Assembly (NCBI GenBank): GCA_903927965.1
Contig: CAIYPA010000206.1
Location: 1 to 32,147, forward strand
Origin: an uncultured Bacteroidia bacterium
GTDB taxonomy: Bacteria > Bacteroidota > Bacteroidia > Bacteroidales > Prolixibacteraceae
Direction of reading: 5' to 3'
Length of the DNA stretch: 32,147 bases
In this document: in pieces, positions 18,101 through 25,273 of the stretch
Layout: every line of letters starts with the position of its first letter
How positions within the stretch are numbered: position 1 is the first letter of the stretch
Notes under the pieces: generated by a model
The model's input: the letters and a program-made list of their open reading frames with translations, nothing else
Databases searched by the model: none
Told to the model about the DNA's origin: nothing
Translations under genes and position numbers: made by a program

Positions 18101-18278
18101 ATCCGCCAACGACAACTACATCAACGGTATAGGCGACAGGTATTTTGCGTTCCGATTGTGAACAGAACTTAGATGTACCTTTCGTCGGAACGGGTGTTTG
18201 CGGAAAAGCGAACAAGTTCCCGGTTGCAAGCAGGGCCGATCCGGTGGCTGTGGTAAAGATGAAATCCCTTCGTTTCAT
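15183..18278 (-). CDS. Tat-exported double-module FAD-dependent oxidoreductase with C-terminal HEAT-like region
   Basis: This 1031-aa protein begins with a twin-arginine leader (MKRRDFIFTT, hydrophobic to about 24). Two FAD_oxidored-type modules follow. The first has a degenerate dinucleotide motif GGSTAA (58-63), and the second a normal GGGTAG (408-413) with FAD-ribose Glu431 and GLGGIGTLGMVGRYYHG. Residues about 770-960 are helical repeats reminiscent of HEAT repeats. Single-module relatives are 450-650 aa, so this is a fusion or duplication in which the first module may have lost flavin binding. It would fold in the cytoplasm and act in the periplasm. It is followed at 11 nt by the lyase gene, suggesting a sugar or glycan substrate. 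The reaction is unknown. Confidence 0.85.
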   Translation of the reverse strand: MKRRDFIFTTATGSALLATGNLFAFPQTPVPTKGTSKFCSQSERKIPVAYTVDVVVVGGSTAAVAAAVSAARGSAKVFLVAQETYLGEDVSGTYRYWNIHPDALKTVLGKKLFGNGLPIPLKFKQSLDNELINNKIDFLYSSYVTDLLTDQQGNPAGVVIANRSGRQAIKAKVIIDATPRAMVARLTSAVFTPYPAGKQNFKFIVVGNNVKKLTEGTSQEMPQPVLAKEKSYKAIEYSLDIEMKDGSFESFANAEQVARDLTWDPNQVESGDLLFQVPPDHVTGESHSDKTEIDPENIELTPFQPKNVTKVFVLNGMADIHRTAAANLLQPGGMIRIGERIGKEAAHLASATTQPVSAKIAGKLRSNPVKGDVGELLGGIRPALGQGLIDSEQTSLPIFGTYDVVVMGGGTAGAPAAVGAARHGAKTIVLEYLHGLGGIGTLGMVGRYYHGYRKGYTNEVDLGVKAIGEGNVRQKKQLYEWVFDWKTEYFRHEIRNAGGDIWFGVLGCGAYIEKGKVKGVVVATPAGKGVILAHTVVDSTGSSDIAIAAGAGFVYTDGNTVAVQGAGMPFKNPDDFYNNSDWTFTDDTDMLDIWWTFIVSKDKFSEQYDIGKLSQTRERRRMVGDYTISALDVYNGRTYPDVISIHQSSFDTHGFTEDSFFFLKPPDHSGVDVTAYVPFRALLPKGIEGIAVTGLGASADRDAMPVIRMQPCLQNQGYAVGWAAAMAARNNQNIRNIDLKSLQKELVKIESLPETVLSDNDNYPPTDEKIKAAASTVTHNLDGLELLLWDKDRSVPLMVEAYNQAKTPEDQLTYARILGMLGNPVGWKALQTAIENERDWDKGWNYTGMGQFGKSISYLDGLIIALGRTKRTEAIPLLERISKKLDIGSEFSHFRAVSMALETIGDPKGALILYDLLQIPGITGYSFPNIETAKRMTPVGDTDTSTRNNSLRELILARALFRCGDVNGLGKDILTNYSKDLRGHYYRHASGVLKMYSKVPEKQIDTKNTKTEANPPFPEIKKQIVPLKPIK

Positions 18279-18416
18279 AATCGTATGTCAATTTAATATG
18301 GATAATCTCTATATAGCGGTGCCCTGCACCTTCCCATCAAAAACAATCTAAAGTTCTACAAATATCTTCGGTACTCTGTACCTTTGGAATGAAAAGAATT
18401 GTAAATCTCTAATTCT

Positions 18417-18568
18417 GAGTCGACTCCTAAAGCCTTTTTATTGCCACTAAGACACAAGGACACCAAGGCTTCACTAAGTCTATAGTGCAGTTAATTAGCT
18501 CTTTGTGAAACCTTGGTGTCTTAGGGCCTTTGTGGCATTTTTTGTTTTCATCTTTTAGGAGTTAACTC
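18417..18568. repeat. About 150-bp nested palindromic intergenic element (GCCACTAAGACAC type)
   Basis: Inverted arms occur in two layers. The outer arms are GAGTCGACTCCTAAAG (18417-18432) and CTTTTAGGAGTTAACTC (18552-18568). The inner arms are at 18439-18478 and 18501-18543, built on GCCACTAAGACA, GACACCAAGG and their inverses CCTTGGTGTC and TGTGGC. It fills most of the gap between the HEAT/FMN-like gene and the double FAD oxidoreductase gene. Repeats with this CACTAAGACAC core are common between genes in Bacteroidota, to my recollection. The rest of the gap (18279-18416, 18569-18601) shows nothing I can assign. Confidence 0.7.
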
Positions 18569-18601
18569 AATTCTATTGTCAAATTGTTAATCATTTAACT
18601 T

Positions 18602-19744
18602 TTAATTACTATTCTTAAAACGGTTGAGTTGTTTGGCAAGACCCGGTGATTTCGAGGGTAAATTTAACAAAAAAATATAGACCCTGTTGGCTACGCTACC
18701 GCTTTGACTGTTCAGAAGGGTGCTTAACCGGATCTGGTCTTCAAAATCGGGCTGGTATTTTTTTTCAATTAACGAGAGGATCACATTCACAAGATAATAA
18801 TTATCAGATTGGGTCTTTTTAATCATCTCTTTGGCAACCGATTGGTAAAGTTTTTCAGAATGTCTTAAATATTCGATTGCCGAATTTTTTATCCTGAAAT
18901 CTTCATTGTCGAGCAATTGGATCACCTCGTTTTGCAAGGTCTCCTCACCAAAGTTACAATTGACCAAATATTTCAATGCAAGTCCCGAAGCATTGAATTG
19001 GCCATTGTGCAGGATATTTAATGCAGGTCCGATAAACTGACTGCAGGATCCGTTGGTTTGATCAATCCATTGCAGCCCTTTCATTTGAGAAAACGCATCT
19101 TTACTTTCCAATAATTTATTTATCAGGCTCTTAGAGACAAAGTGTTTTTTTGTGTAGGCAACGATACTGTCAGGTGTTGAACCGTAGGTCAGATGCCACA
19201 ATGTATAGGAGGTATAAGCGGCTTCGGGTACGATCCAAGGCTCAAGATCGGGAATGGTAGCCCCGGATATCCCGTCAGTTTTTATGTTCACCGGTTTTAC
19301 CGGATGGATTTCCGCAGGGGTGTAGAACCCGAGTTGGGAGGTAGAGTCGCCAAGGATTTCGTTCAAACGGTTGTAATCCATTTCAGTAAATGGGACGTGC
19401 TTCTTCTTGGTCAACTCAGTTGCTGGAGGCAATTGAAACCCAAGGTATCTGCCGGTTATTTCCCAAAATAAGGTGATATCAACAAGCCGGCAGAGGCTAT
19501 CCATGCAGACGGCTGTATGAATATCGCGGCTAAAAGCAAGCGGTTCATTAATCCCTGAATAATAAATAGTTAAAGAGTCGTTTGGAATTGTGTCGTTGAA
19601 ATTGATCAGGACCCTGGAGAATTTTTCTATTTTATCTGGCCGGAAAGTTGTGTTGAAAACCATCCGGACACCTTTATTCTGGGGGATATTTCCCAACAAG
19701 AGGAGCTGTAGCAGGAAAAGTATCATTGTGGTTCGTTTCATCAT
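18602..19744 (-). CDS. Exported protein with FMN-attachment-like SGAT motif and HEAT-like C-terminus
   Basis: I do not recognise this 380-aa protein as a named family. It has a signal sequence (about 1-20), a central segment with DGISGATIP at 157-165, and a helical C-terminus from about 195 that looks like degenerate HEAT repeats. The motif resembles the S/T-G-A-T site at which FMN is covalently bound to the Thr in RnfG, NqrC and NosR-type domains; Thr163 would be the site. It follows the polyferredoxin gene by 27 nt, and NosR joins those two functions in one protein, which supports a role as periplasmic flavin carrier. One short motif plus context is the whole case. Confidence 0.6.
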   Translation of the reverse strand: MMKRTTMILFLLQLLLLGNIPQNKGVRMVFNTTFRPDKIEKFSRVLINFNDTIPNDSLTIYYSGINEPLAFSRDIHTAVCMDSLCRLVDITLFWEITGRYLGFQLPPATELTKKKHVPFTEMDYNRLNEILGDSTSQLGFYTPAEIHPVKPVNIKTDGISGATIPDLEPWIVPEAAYTSYTLWHLTYGSTPDSIVAYTKKHFVSKSLINKLLESKDAFSQMKGLQWIDQTNGSCSQFIGPALNILHNGQFNASGLALKYLVNCNFGEETLQNEVIQLLDNEDFRIKNSAIEYLRHSEKLYQSVAKEMIKKTQSDNYYLVNVILSLIEKKYQPDFEDQIRLSTLLNSQSGSVANRVYIFLLNLPSKSPGLAKQLNRFKNSN

Positions 19745-19771
19745 TTTTGTTTCCGCTAAAATTATTCTTTT

Positions 19772-20917
19772 TCAGTTAATCGAGATACAATTTTTCGGAC
19801 AAACAATTTTGCAAGCCCCACAACCCACACATTTTACCGGATCGATTTCAGGCAAAACAATCGATTCGTTGTCTTTTGCTTTGATAAATACTGCTTTATA
19901 GGCACATACGACTTTACAGCGATCACATTCCTTTTGAAAAGAGAGGAGGCAATCAGTAGTCTTAAGAGTTGCCTTTCCAATGATCAGTTGGGATTTTGCG
20001 TCCACATCGAAGAGCGTAATTGCACCACTCGGACAAACGACACTACAGGCATTGCAGGTTTCCAAACAATAGCCGTTTTCAAATTTTACTTCAGGGGTCA
20101 ATAGTCCTGCTCCAAACCGGGTATCTTGTTTTAAAATCTTTGTTGGACAGGCTTTGAGGCAACTTCCGCATCGGGTACATAAGGCATAAAAATCGATTGG
20201 AGTAACCGATGCCGGAGGACGGATAATGCTCACTTCTTTCCCTATAACAACAAAAGGGTAGGCGATTGCCGCCGCTGCTCCTACCGCACTGCCAATAAAC
20301 AACCGACGGCCCAGGTTTTCCTTTCCAGTAGTAGGTTTTACCCTTTTGGGTAAACTTTTTACATCCCAAACCAAAAGCTGCAATCCACCCAAAGGACAAA
20401 TCCGTTTACACCACAGCCCTGGCCAAATCCATTGAATGATAAGCAATAACAGAAATCCTGCCCCCGATATTAAAAAAGAATACAATGAAACCTGGATCAG
20501 GGAATTGAAGAATCCATTAAAGATCGCAACAGGGTCAAGAAAGATAAAAAGCGGAAAACCAAATATTGCCCCGGTTAAAGAGCTAATCGCCAATAATTTG
20601 CCAATTAATGGTATATTCCTGAATGAATGTTTGTTAGCTAAATTGTTTCGTTTTGGTATCCTGTCCAGCATACAGCCTGTCGGACACAGATATCTGCAGA
20701 AGAACCGTTTTTTGAACCAGGTCGCTATCAGGATTACAAATCCCAGACCGTTCAACAAGACCAGCGATTTCAGCGCGAATACAGAGTTCAACATGATAAA
20801 CGGACTGATCCAATTGGTAAACCCGGAGATTTTCCCCCAACCAAAAGGCATTGCCAGTAATATTGCAACTGACAACGAGAAGTATCGAATGGTATTTCTT
20901 TTAGCCGAGATAAACAT
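19772..20917 (-). CDS. Membrane polyferredoxin, NapH/NosR-like helices fused to a NapG-like four-cluster domain
   Basis: This 381-aa protein has about four membrane helices (residues 10-180) with two CxxxCP motifs, C74-RYL-C78-P and C170-KRI-C174-P, as in NapH and NosR. A twin-arginine plus hydrophobic segment (GRRLFIGSAVG, about 203-226) follows, and then a ferredoxin-like domain with Cys clusters at 247-257, 284-295, 323-338 and 363-373 (CVGCGACKIVCP). NapG is a separate Tat-exported protein; here the equivalent is joined to the NapH part with the leader in the middle. The start overlaps the preceding FAD oxidoreductase gene by 17 nt. Expected role: moving electrons between the quinone pool and the exported flavoproteins of this cluster; direction not known. 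Confidence 0.85.
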   Translation of the reverse strand: MFISAKRNTIRYFSLSVAILLAMPFGWGKISGFTNWISPFIMLNSVFALKSLVLLNGLGFVILIATWFKKRFFCRYLCPTGCMLDRIPKRNNLANKHSFRNIPLIGKLLAISSLTGAIFGFPLFIFLDPVAIFNGFFNSLIQVSLYSFLISGAGFLLLLIIQWIWPGLWCKRICPLGGLQLLVWDVKSLPKRVKPTTGKENLGRRLFIGSAVGAAAAIAYPFVVIGKEVSIIRPPASVTPIDFYALCTRCGSCLKACPTKILKQDTRFGAGLLTPEVKFENGYCLETCNACSVVCPSGAITLFDVDAKSQLIIGKATLKTTDCLLSFQKECDRCKVVCAYKAVFIKAKDNESIVLPEIDPVKCVGCGACKIVCPKNCISIN

Positions 20918-22244
20918 TTTGGGAAAGCAATTCTTTCTCTAATTTTTTCAGATCGAGGTCGCGGACACTTTGCCGATCCTTTATTGCCAGACCAGCTGCA
21001 ACACCTGCCCCATGTCCTGTGATCAGACAGGTTCCAATGATCCTGGTATCTTCGACCAATTCCTTTTCAAAGCAGAAGCAACGTCCGGCAACCAGCAAAC
21101 CTTCCGTTTTTTTAGGTACCAACGAACGCAAAGGGATCTGCCACAACGGGCGATCTGCAACTGCCACTTTTTTGCCTTTGTAAAGCATAGGGGTCCAGGC
21201 ACCACTTATACCGATCACATCTTTGAATTTCTTATATGTCATGGTATCTTCAAGTGTCAGTTTATAATCGGCATCAACAATCCTTGACATACGAACACCC
21301 AATTGTGAGGCAGTATCCAAAATATACAACTGTTCATAACCAGGGGTTTGCTTCATTTTTTGATAATCTTTCCAGATCTGCTGACGGTATTCGACCTGAA
21401 GATTGGAGAGGTTCAATGCGTCTGTTCCATCCTGATCATCTTTGCCGTGCATATTGACCCAATTTACGCCAGTAATTGGTGTTTTGCTTCCGATGGGATA
21501 TTTGACAAACCCAGGTTTATTGGGATTGATTTTATCTACATTGCCCAAACGGTGGACCAATCCAATATGGTATTTCATGTTTTCGTAGTCCTCGCCGGCC
21601 AGGTGGAAGATATCGCCATCACCGGAACAGTCGATCACCATTTTAGCCATGATCACCGACCTGCCTGATTTATTTTCGATAAAAACACCTTTGATTGTAT
21701 TGCCATCCATGATCACATTGGCCGCGTAGGTATGGTACAACAACTTCACCCCTGAGGCAATGATCATCTGCTCCAGGACAAATTTCCCTGCTTCGGGGTC
21801 AATGACCGGATTTACTTCGTCAATTGACATACCCAAAGTTTTGAGGCGTTGCCACATCTCATCCCCGAGTCCGTAAATCACCTGTTTCTTGTTGTGGTTC
21901 TGATCAATCGCATGGGTCGAAAGCAAAGGAAGTACTTCACCACCTGTCCATAATCCTCCCAAATGGTTGTAGCGTTCAATCAACCAAACACTTGCACCAG
22001 TTTTGCTGGCAGCGATTGCTGCAGCGGTCCCGGCTGGTCCACCTCCAATTACAAGCACATCGGTCTCAGCAAAAACAGGGATTGAACGTGCCGGTTCGGT
22101 AATGAATTTAGAAACCTTCTCTCCTGGTTTTTGAACAGAGGTTAGAATATCAGGTGTCTTTTCAATTTTTCTGCCACACGAGTTTCCCAAAGCCAATGCT
22201 CCACCAGCCAAAGCCGCTTTTGTAAAAAAATCTCTTCGTTTCAT
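20901..22244 (-). CDS. Tat-exported FAD-dependent oxidoreductase (single module)
   Basis: This 447-aa protein has a twin-arginine leader (MKRRDFFTKAALAGGALALG) ending near Cys23, which might be lipidated, though the lipobox is weak. It is a FAD_oxidored-type protein with dinucleotide motif GGGPAG (67-72), ribose-binding Glu90, NHLGGLWTGGEVLPL after it, and the FAD-contacting C-terminal LLVAGRCFCFE and GTCLITGHGAG. The product is expected in the periplasm. Its 3' end overlaps the polyferredoxin gene by 17 nt, which is the best evidence that the two act together. It lies 15 nt after the Bro-N gene. Substrate unknown. Confidence 0.87.
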   Translation of the reverse strand: MKRRDFFTKAALAGGALALGNSCGRKIEKTPDILTSVQKPGEKVSKFITEPARSIPVFAETDVLVIGGGPAGTAAAIAASKTGASVWLIERYNHLGGLWTGGEVLPLLSTHAIDQNHNKKQVIYGLGDEMWQRLKTLGMSIDEVNPVIDPEAGKFVLEQMIIASGVKLLYHTYAANVIMDGNTIKGVFIENKSGRSVIMAKMVIDCSGDGDIFHLAGEDYENMKYHIGLVHRLGNVDKINPNKPGFVKYPIGSKTPITGVNWVNMHGKDDQDGTDALNLSNLQVEYRQQIWKDYQKMKQTPGYEQLYILDTASQLGVRMSRIVDADYKLTLEDTMTYKKFKDVIGISGAWTPMLYKGKKVAVADRPLWQIPLRSLVPKKTEGLLVAGRCFCFEKELVEDTRIIGTCLITGHGAGVAAGLAIKDRQSVRDLDLKKLEKELLSQNVYLG

Positions 22245-22259
22245 ATCATCAGGTTGTTA

Positions 22260-23090
22260 TTATTTCTTATCGATTTGCTTTTTCTCTTTTGCTGGAGGTA
22301 GAAAGTTTTCACCTGTCACAACGCTTTTGCCTGTTTTTGATTCAAGTTCTTTACGGGCGTTTTTTGCTACCGCACCACCTTTTTTTCCTGCGACGGCATT
22401 CTCAGGCAAACCTTTGGCTTGATCTGCTTCTGCGATTTGACGAGTAGAAATTTCTGCTAATGCGGTGAAAATCAGCTCAGCTTCGCTCATATGGTCACGA
22501 AGATTCTGGGTTTTTAAGCCTTTTAAGTCTTTGTGCTTTTTTACAGTTAAACCTGTCCATTCTTCATGGATGATATTGGTCAGCATGGCAAATTCATCCC
22601 GCTCTTTGATTCCAGCATCTTTCCAATAATCGGTCAATTTATTGCGGGTTTCCTGACCTGTCATGCGTTGTTGAATCCACTTTTCGCTCCGGCCAAGTTT
22701 TTGCCAGTTTTCCCTTGCCCTATCGAGGCATTGGGCAGGATCGGCTATTTCCTGCATTCGTTCATAACCTACTTTTGCCAACCATTGTTTGAAGGGTTCA
22801 GCTTTTGGAGAGGGTATCGCCTGGATGATTCGCAATAACCCTTGTACATTGGAACAATCAGTTGCATACTTTTTCCCATCAGCAGATTCCAGTTTCAGTT
22901 GTCGACAAATTGTCGACAACTCAATGCCCGACAATTTCTCTCTTTTTTTAATCCTATACCAGTAATCCTTTGGATCGGGACTCTCTGATAAAATTCCAAC
23001 AACATCAATCACAGAGAAATACCATTGTTCTTCTTTTTCATCCCAGTAACTTCGAACTTTTCTATTTTCAAATAATTTAATGTTATTCAT
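22260..23090 (-). CDS. DinD/Bro-N family protein (antirepressor-like)
   Basis: This 276-aa protein has nearly the length of E. coli DinD. It has an N-terminal Bro-N domain (about 1-110, WYFSVIDVVGILSESPDPKDYW, QLKLESADGKKYATD), the family stretch IPSPKAEPFKQWLAKVGYER and a C-terminal GLPENAVAGKKGGAVAKNAR. Bro-N proteins occur in phages as antirepressors, and DinD is an SOS-induced protein that acts on RecA filaments in vitro; which role applies here is open. Codons 57-65 hold a perfect 25-bp inverted repeat (22897-22921). It sits inside the redox run, so it may be an insertion. Confidence 0.88.
   Translation of the reverse strand: MNNIKLFENRKVRSYWDEKEEQWYFSVIDVVGILSESPDPKDYWYRIKKREKLSGIELSTICRQLKLESADGKKYATDCSNVQGLLRIIQAIPSPKAEPFKQWLAKVGYERMQEIADPAQCLDRARENWQKLGRSEKWIQQRMTGQETRNKLTDYWKDAGIKERDEFAMLTNIIHEEWTGLTVKKHKDLKGLKTQNLRDHMSEAELIFTALAEISTRQIAEADQAKGLPENAVAGKKGGAVAKNARKELESKTGKSVVTGENFLPPAKEKKQIDKK
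22897..22921. repeat. 25-bp perfect inverted repeat inside the DinD-like gene
   Basis: AGTTGTCGACAA (22897-22908) and TTGTCGACAACT (22910-22921) are exact inverse copies with a 1-nt centre. The repeat begins at the second base of codon 57 and covers ELSTICRQL. Confidence 0.9.
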
Positions 23091-23100
23091 AGGATTTGGG

Positions 23101-23307
23101 TTATATTTTAATAAATATTGAAATATCCGTTTCCCTCATTTTGCCATCATCTGCTTTCATTTTCAACTGTCCCAATCTTTGGGACAGTTCACTGCCTTCA
23201 GCTATAAGTTTTGATTTTAAGGCGCTCCAATATTTTCGAGGCCTTGGACTTTCGGTTAGAATCTCAATAACATTAATTACCGAAAAATACCATTTTTCAT
23301 TTTTCAT
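23101..23307 (-). pseudogene. Truncated Bro-N paralogue (N-terminal domain only)
   Basis: The 68-aa frame (MKNEKWYFSVINVIEILTES) matches residues about 22-77 of the DinD-like protein encoded 10 nt downstream, then ends early (ETDISIFIKI). It lacks the first 20 or so residues and everything after the Bro-N core. Its ATG overlaps the end of the FAD oxidoreductase gene by 11 nt. It is most likely a remnant of a tandem duplication, though short Bro-N-only proteins exist and it could still be made. It keeps a palindrome at the same codons as the full-length copy. Confidence 0.6.
23165..23189. repeat. 25-bp perfect inverted repeat inside the truncated Bro-N gene
   Basis: AACTGTCCCAA (23165-23175) and TTGGGACAGTT (23179-23189) are exact inverse copies with a 3-nt centre. 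The repeat begins at the second base of codon 40, which aligns with codon 57 of the full-length paralogue, and covers ELSQRLGQL. Confidence 0.9.
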
Positions 23308-25168
23308 TTTTTAATTCCTTCATTAAAGTTCCCCCCAAATTGTATTTCTGCACATCTGGGATATCGGAACGTCCAGTACCTTTGCTCATTAAATCCTTTA
23401 ATTCAGGGAGATAGCTTTCAAAGACTTTCCGCGGAAGCACACCATGGTTTTTGCAGACCGAAGCCGCCATACCAACCACCTCGCCCATCATCCCCGTTGT
23501 GCGCATCACCCTTACTGTTCCTAGGGCTACATGGGTTACGCTGATGTTCCGTCCGGCCATAAAAAGATTATTGATATTTCGTGAATAGAGGCAGCGATAG
23601 GGAATCGGATATGGATAAATTGTCTGATGCTTTGCAATTGAAAGGAACTCTTCGCCAGGAAAGAATTGGGTGTTTTTGGGATCGGGATAATGCAGGTCCA
23701 CCGACCATGAAGTGGGTGCTGTCCCATCAGGAAAATTCACCTGGTCTTTCACATCCTGTTCTTTTAGGACCAGGTCGCCAACCAATCTGCGTGATTCGCG
23801 TTTCCCGGCAACATAGGCTACCCAACCCAACCTGCTGTTTTTGTATCCTTGGTTTTCCTGGAAACGGTTCTTCAGATACGACCAGTTCGAGAAGACCACC
23901 ATTAAACCGTAATCCCTAATCCGCTCAAAATCTTTAACCTGATCGTAATTCATTCCGGTTTCCCATTGCCAATCCCCCTTTTTGATCGTCTGTACATTTT
24001 TTTCGTTGATATTGACGCCCCACGAAACCAAAGGGAAATATTCCGCTTGGGAAGATTCCTCGGAATACCACTGCACCGATGAACCCATGGTCATTTTGTC
24101 TTTCGTTTTGGGTGCAGTTGGTTCACCATAATCACTTTGCCCTTCGCGGCCCATCATAAAATCGGCCCCGGCCAGCGCACCAATTGTAGCATCACCGGTA
24201 CAATCGGCAAAAACGGGCGCTTCAAAACGCAATTGTTTTGAATTTTCGGTATTGGTGGCCAGTACGGCTTTGATCAAATCGCCGTTTTTCTCAACCCCGT
24301 TTGCATGGTAATTGAGGAAAATGGTGATATTTTTCTCTGCTTTAACGGCATCCAGTTTTTTCTGGTCCTCATAATACGAAGCAGGCTGCGCATTTCCGCC
24401 CTGTGAAGGGCCAATCTCATTCACAAGGTTTCCCAACTTTGGGTAGGGGTCAAGATTGATGCGGCCACCAAGATGGACCCTTACTTCAGAACTGTTGTTC
24501 CCACCCAAAACCGGACGGTCCTGGATCAATGCAACTTTCACCCCAAGACGGGCGGCCGAAAGTGCAGCACAGGTCCCAGCCATGCCACCGCCAATCACTA
24601 CCAGATCAAATTTTCCAGCCAATTCGGGTGCAGCAGGTAAACCTAAAGCCTTCTTTCTGAATGCCGCCAACTTCCCATGTGAATTTTCCGGTACAAACTT
24701 AGGGTCAGCACTAAAAATTATTGCATCGCAACGTCCATTGAAACCGGTAAGGTCGTGCAAAGCGATTTTTGTCATTCCTTCTTTTATTTTTACGGACCCC
24801 CCAAACTGCCAGTTCCACTCCGTATCCTGTGTCCCAAAAATTGTATGGAGTTGTTTGTCATTGACAATCAGGTTAAATTTTCCCGGCGTTTCTTTGTCGG
24901 TCCAATAGCCGACCCAATTTCTTGTTCGCACGAAAACATTATAATTACCTGATTTGGTGAATTTTAATTGAGTACTGGCATCGGCCACAGGTTTTCCCAA
25001 ACCATGCGCCATCAAAAAAGGTGACCCCATCTGGTCCATAAACTGCTGATCGACAACCCACCCGCCTTTATTTGAAAAACTTTCGGCTTCGAGCAGAATT
25101 TGTGAATATAAGGCAGAAGGATTCCAGCAAACCAACGCCAACAATAGAACTTTACAGAAATTTTTCAT
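23297..25168 (-). CDS. Secreted FAD-dependent oxidoreductase with N-terminal carbohydrate-binding-like beta domain
   Basis: This 623-aa protein has a Sec-type signal peptide (about 1-22), then a beta-rich segment (about 24-160, ILLEAESFSNKGGW, SGNYNVFVRTRNWVGYW) like the jelly-roll modules often attached to glycan-active enzymes, then a FAD_oxidored module with GGGMAG (193-198), LGGNNSSEVRVHLGGR (221-236) and a C-terminal LFMAGRNISVTHVALG. Relatives are sometimes annotated as xanthan lyase, which the flavin fold does not support. It is the first redox gene of the run. Use of a Sec leader while its two relatives use Tat leaders is notable. The substrate is probably a sugar or glycan; not determined. 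Confidence 0.85.
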   Translation of the reverse strand: MKNFCKVLLLALVCWNPSALYSQILLEAESFSNKGGWVVDQQFMDQMGSPFLMAHGLGKPVADASTQLKFTKSGNYNVFVRTRNWVGYWTDKETPGKFNLIVNDKQLHTIFGTQDTEWNWQFGGSVKIKEGMTKIALHDLTGFNGRCDAIIFSADPKFVPENSHGKLAAFRKKALGLPAAPELAGKFDLVVIGGGMAGTCAALSAARLGVKVALIQDRPVLGGNNSSEVRVHLGGRINLDPYPKLGNLVNEIGPSQGGNAQPASYYEDQKKLDAVKAEKNITIFLNYHANGVEKNGDLIKAVLATNTENSKQLRFEAPVFADCTGDATIGALAGADFMMGREGQSDYGEPTAPKTKDKMTMGSSVQWYSEESSQAEYFPLVSWGVNINEKNVQTIKKGDWQWETGMNYDQVKDFERIRDYGLMVVFSNWSYLKNRFQENQGYKNSRLGWVAYVAGKRESRRLVGDLVLKEQDVKDQVNFPDGTAPTSWSVDLHYPDPKNTQFFPGEEFLSIAKHQTIYPYPIPYRCLYSRNINNLFMAGRNISVTHVALGTVRVMRTTGMMGEVVGMAASVCKNHGVLPRKVFESYLPELKDLMSKGTGRSDIPDVQKYNLGGTLMKELKNEK

Positions 25169-25273
25169 AGTTAATTGTATTCCTGATATTTATAAATTCC
25201 GAATATTAGATTTCAATTCGGGCGGTTCATGGGTAAAAATAGGATTATTAATTTTAAAACCATTGCCTTAAAT

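Noticed and set aside
23297-25168. Xanthan lyase annotation for the FAD oxidoreductase
   Set aside because: The catalytic part has a flavin-binding GGGMAG fold and no polysaccharide lyase signature.
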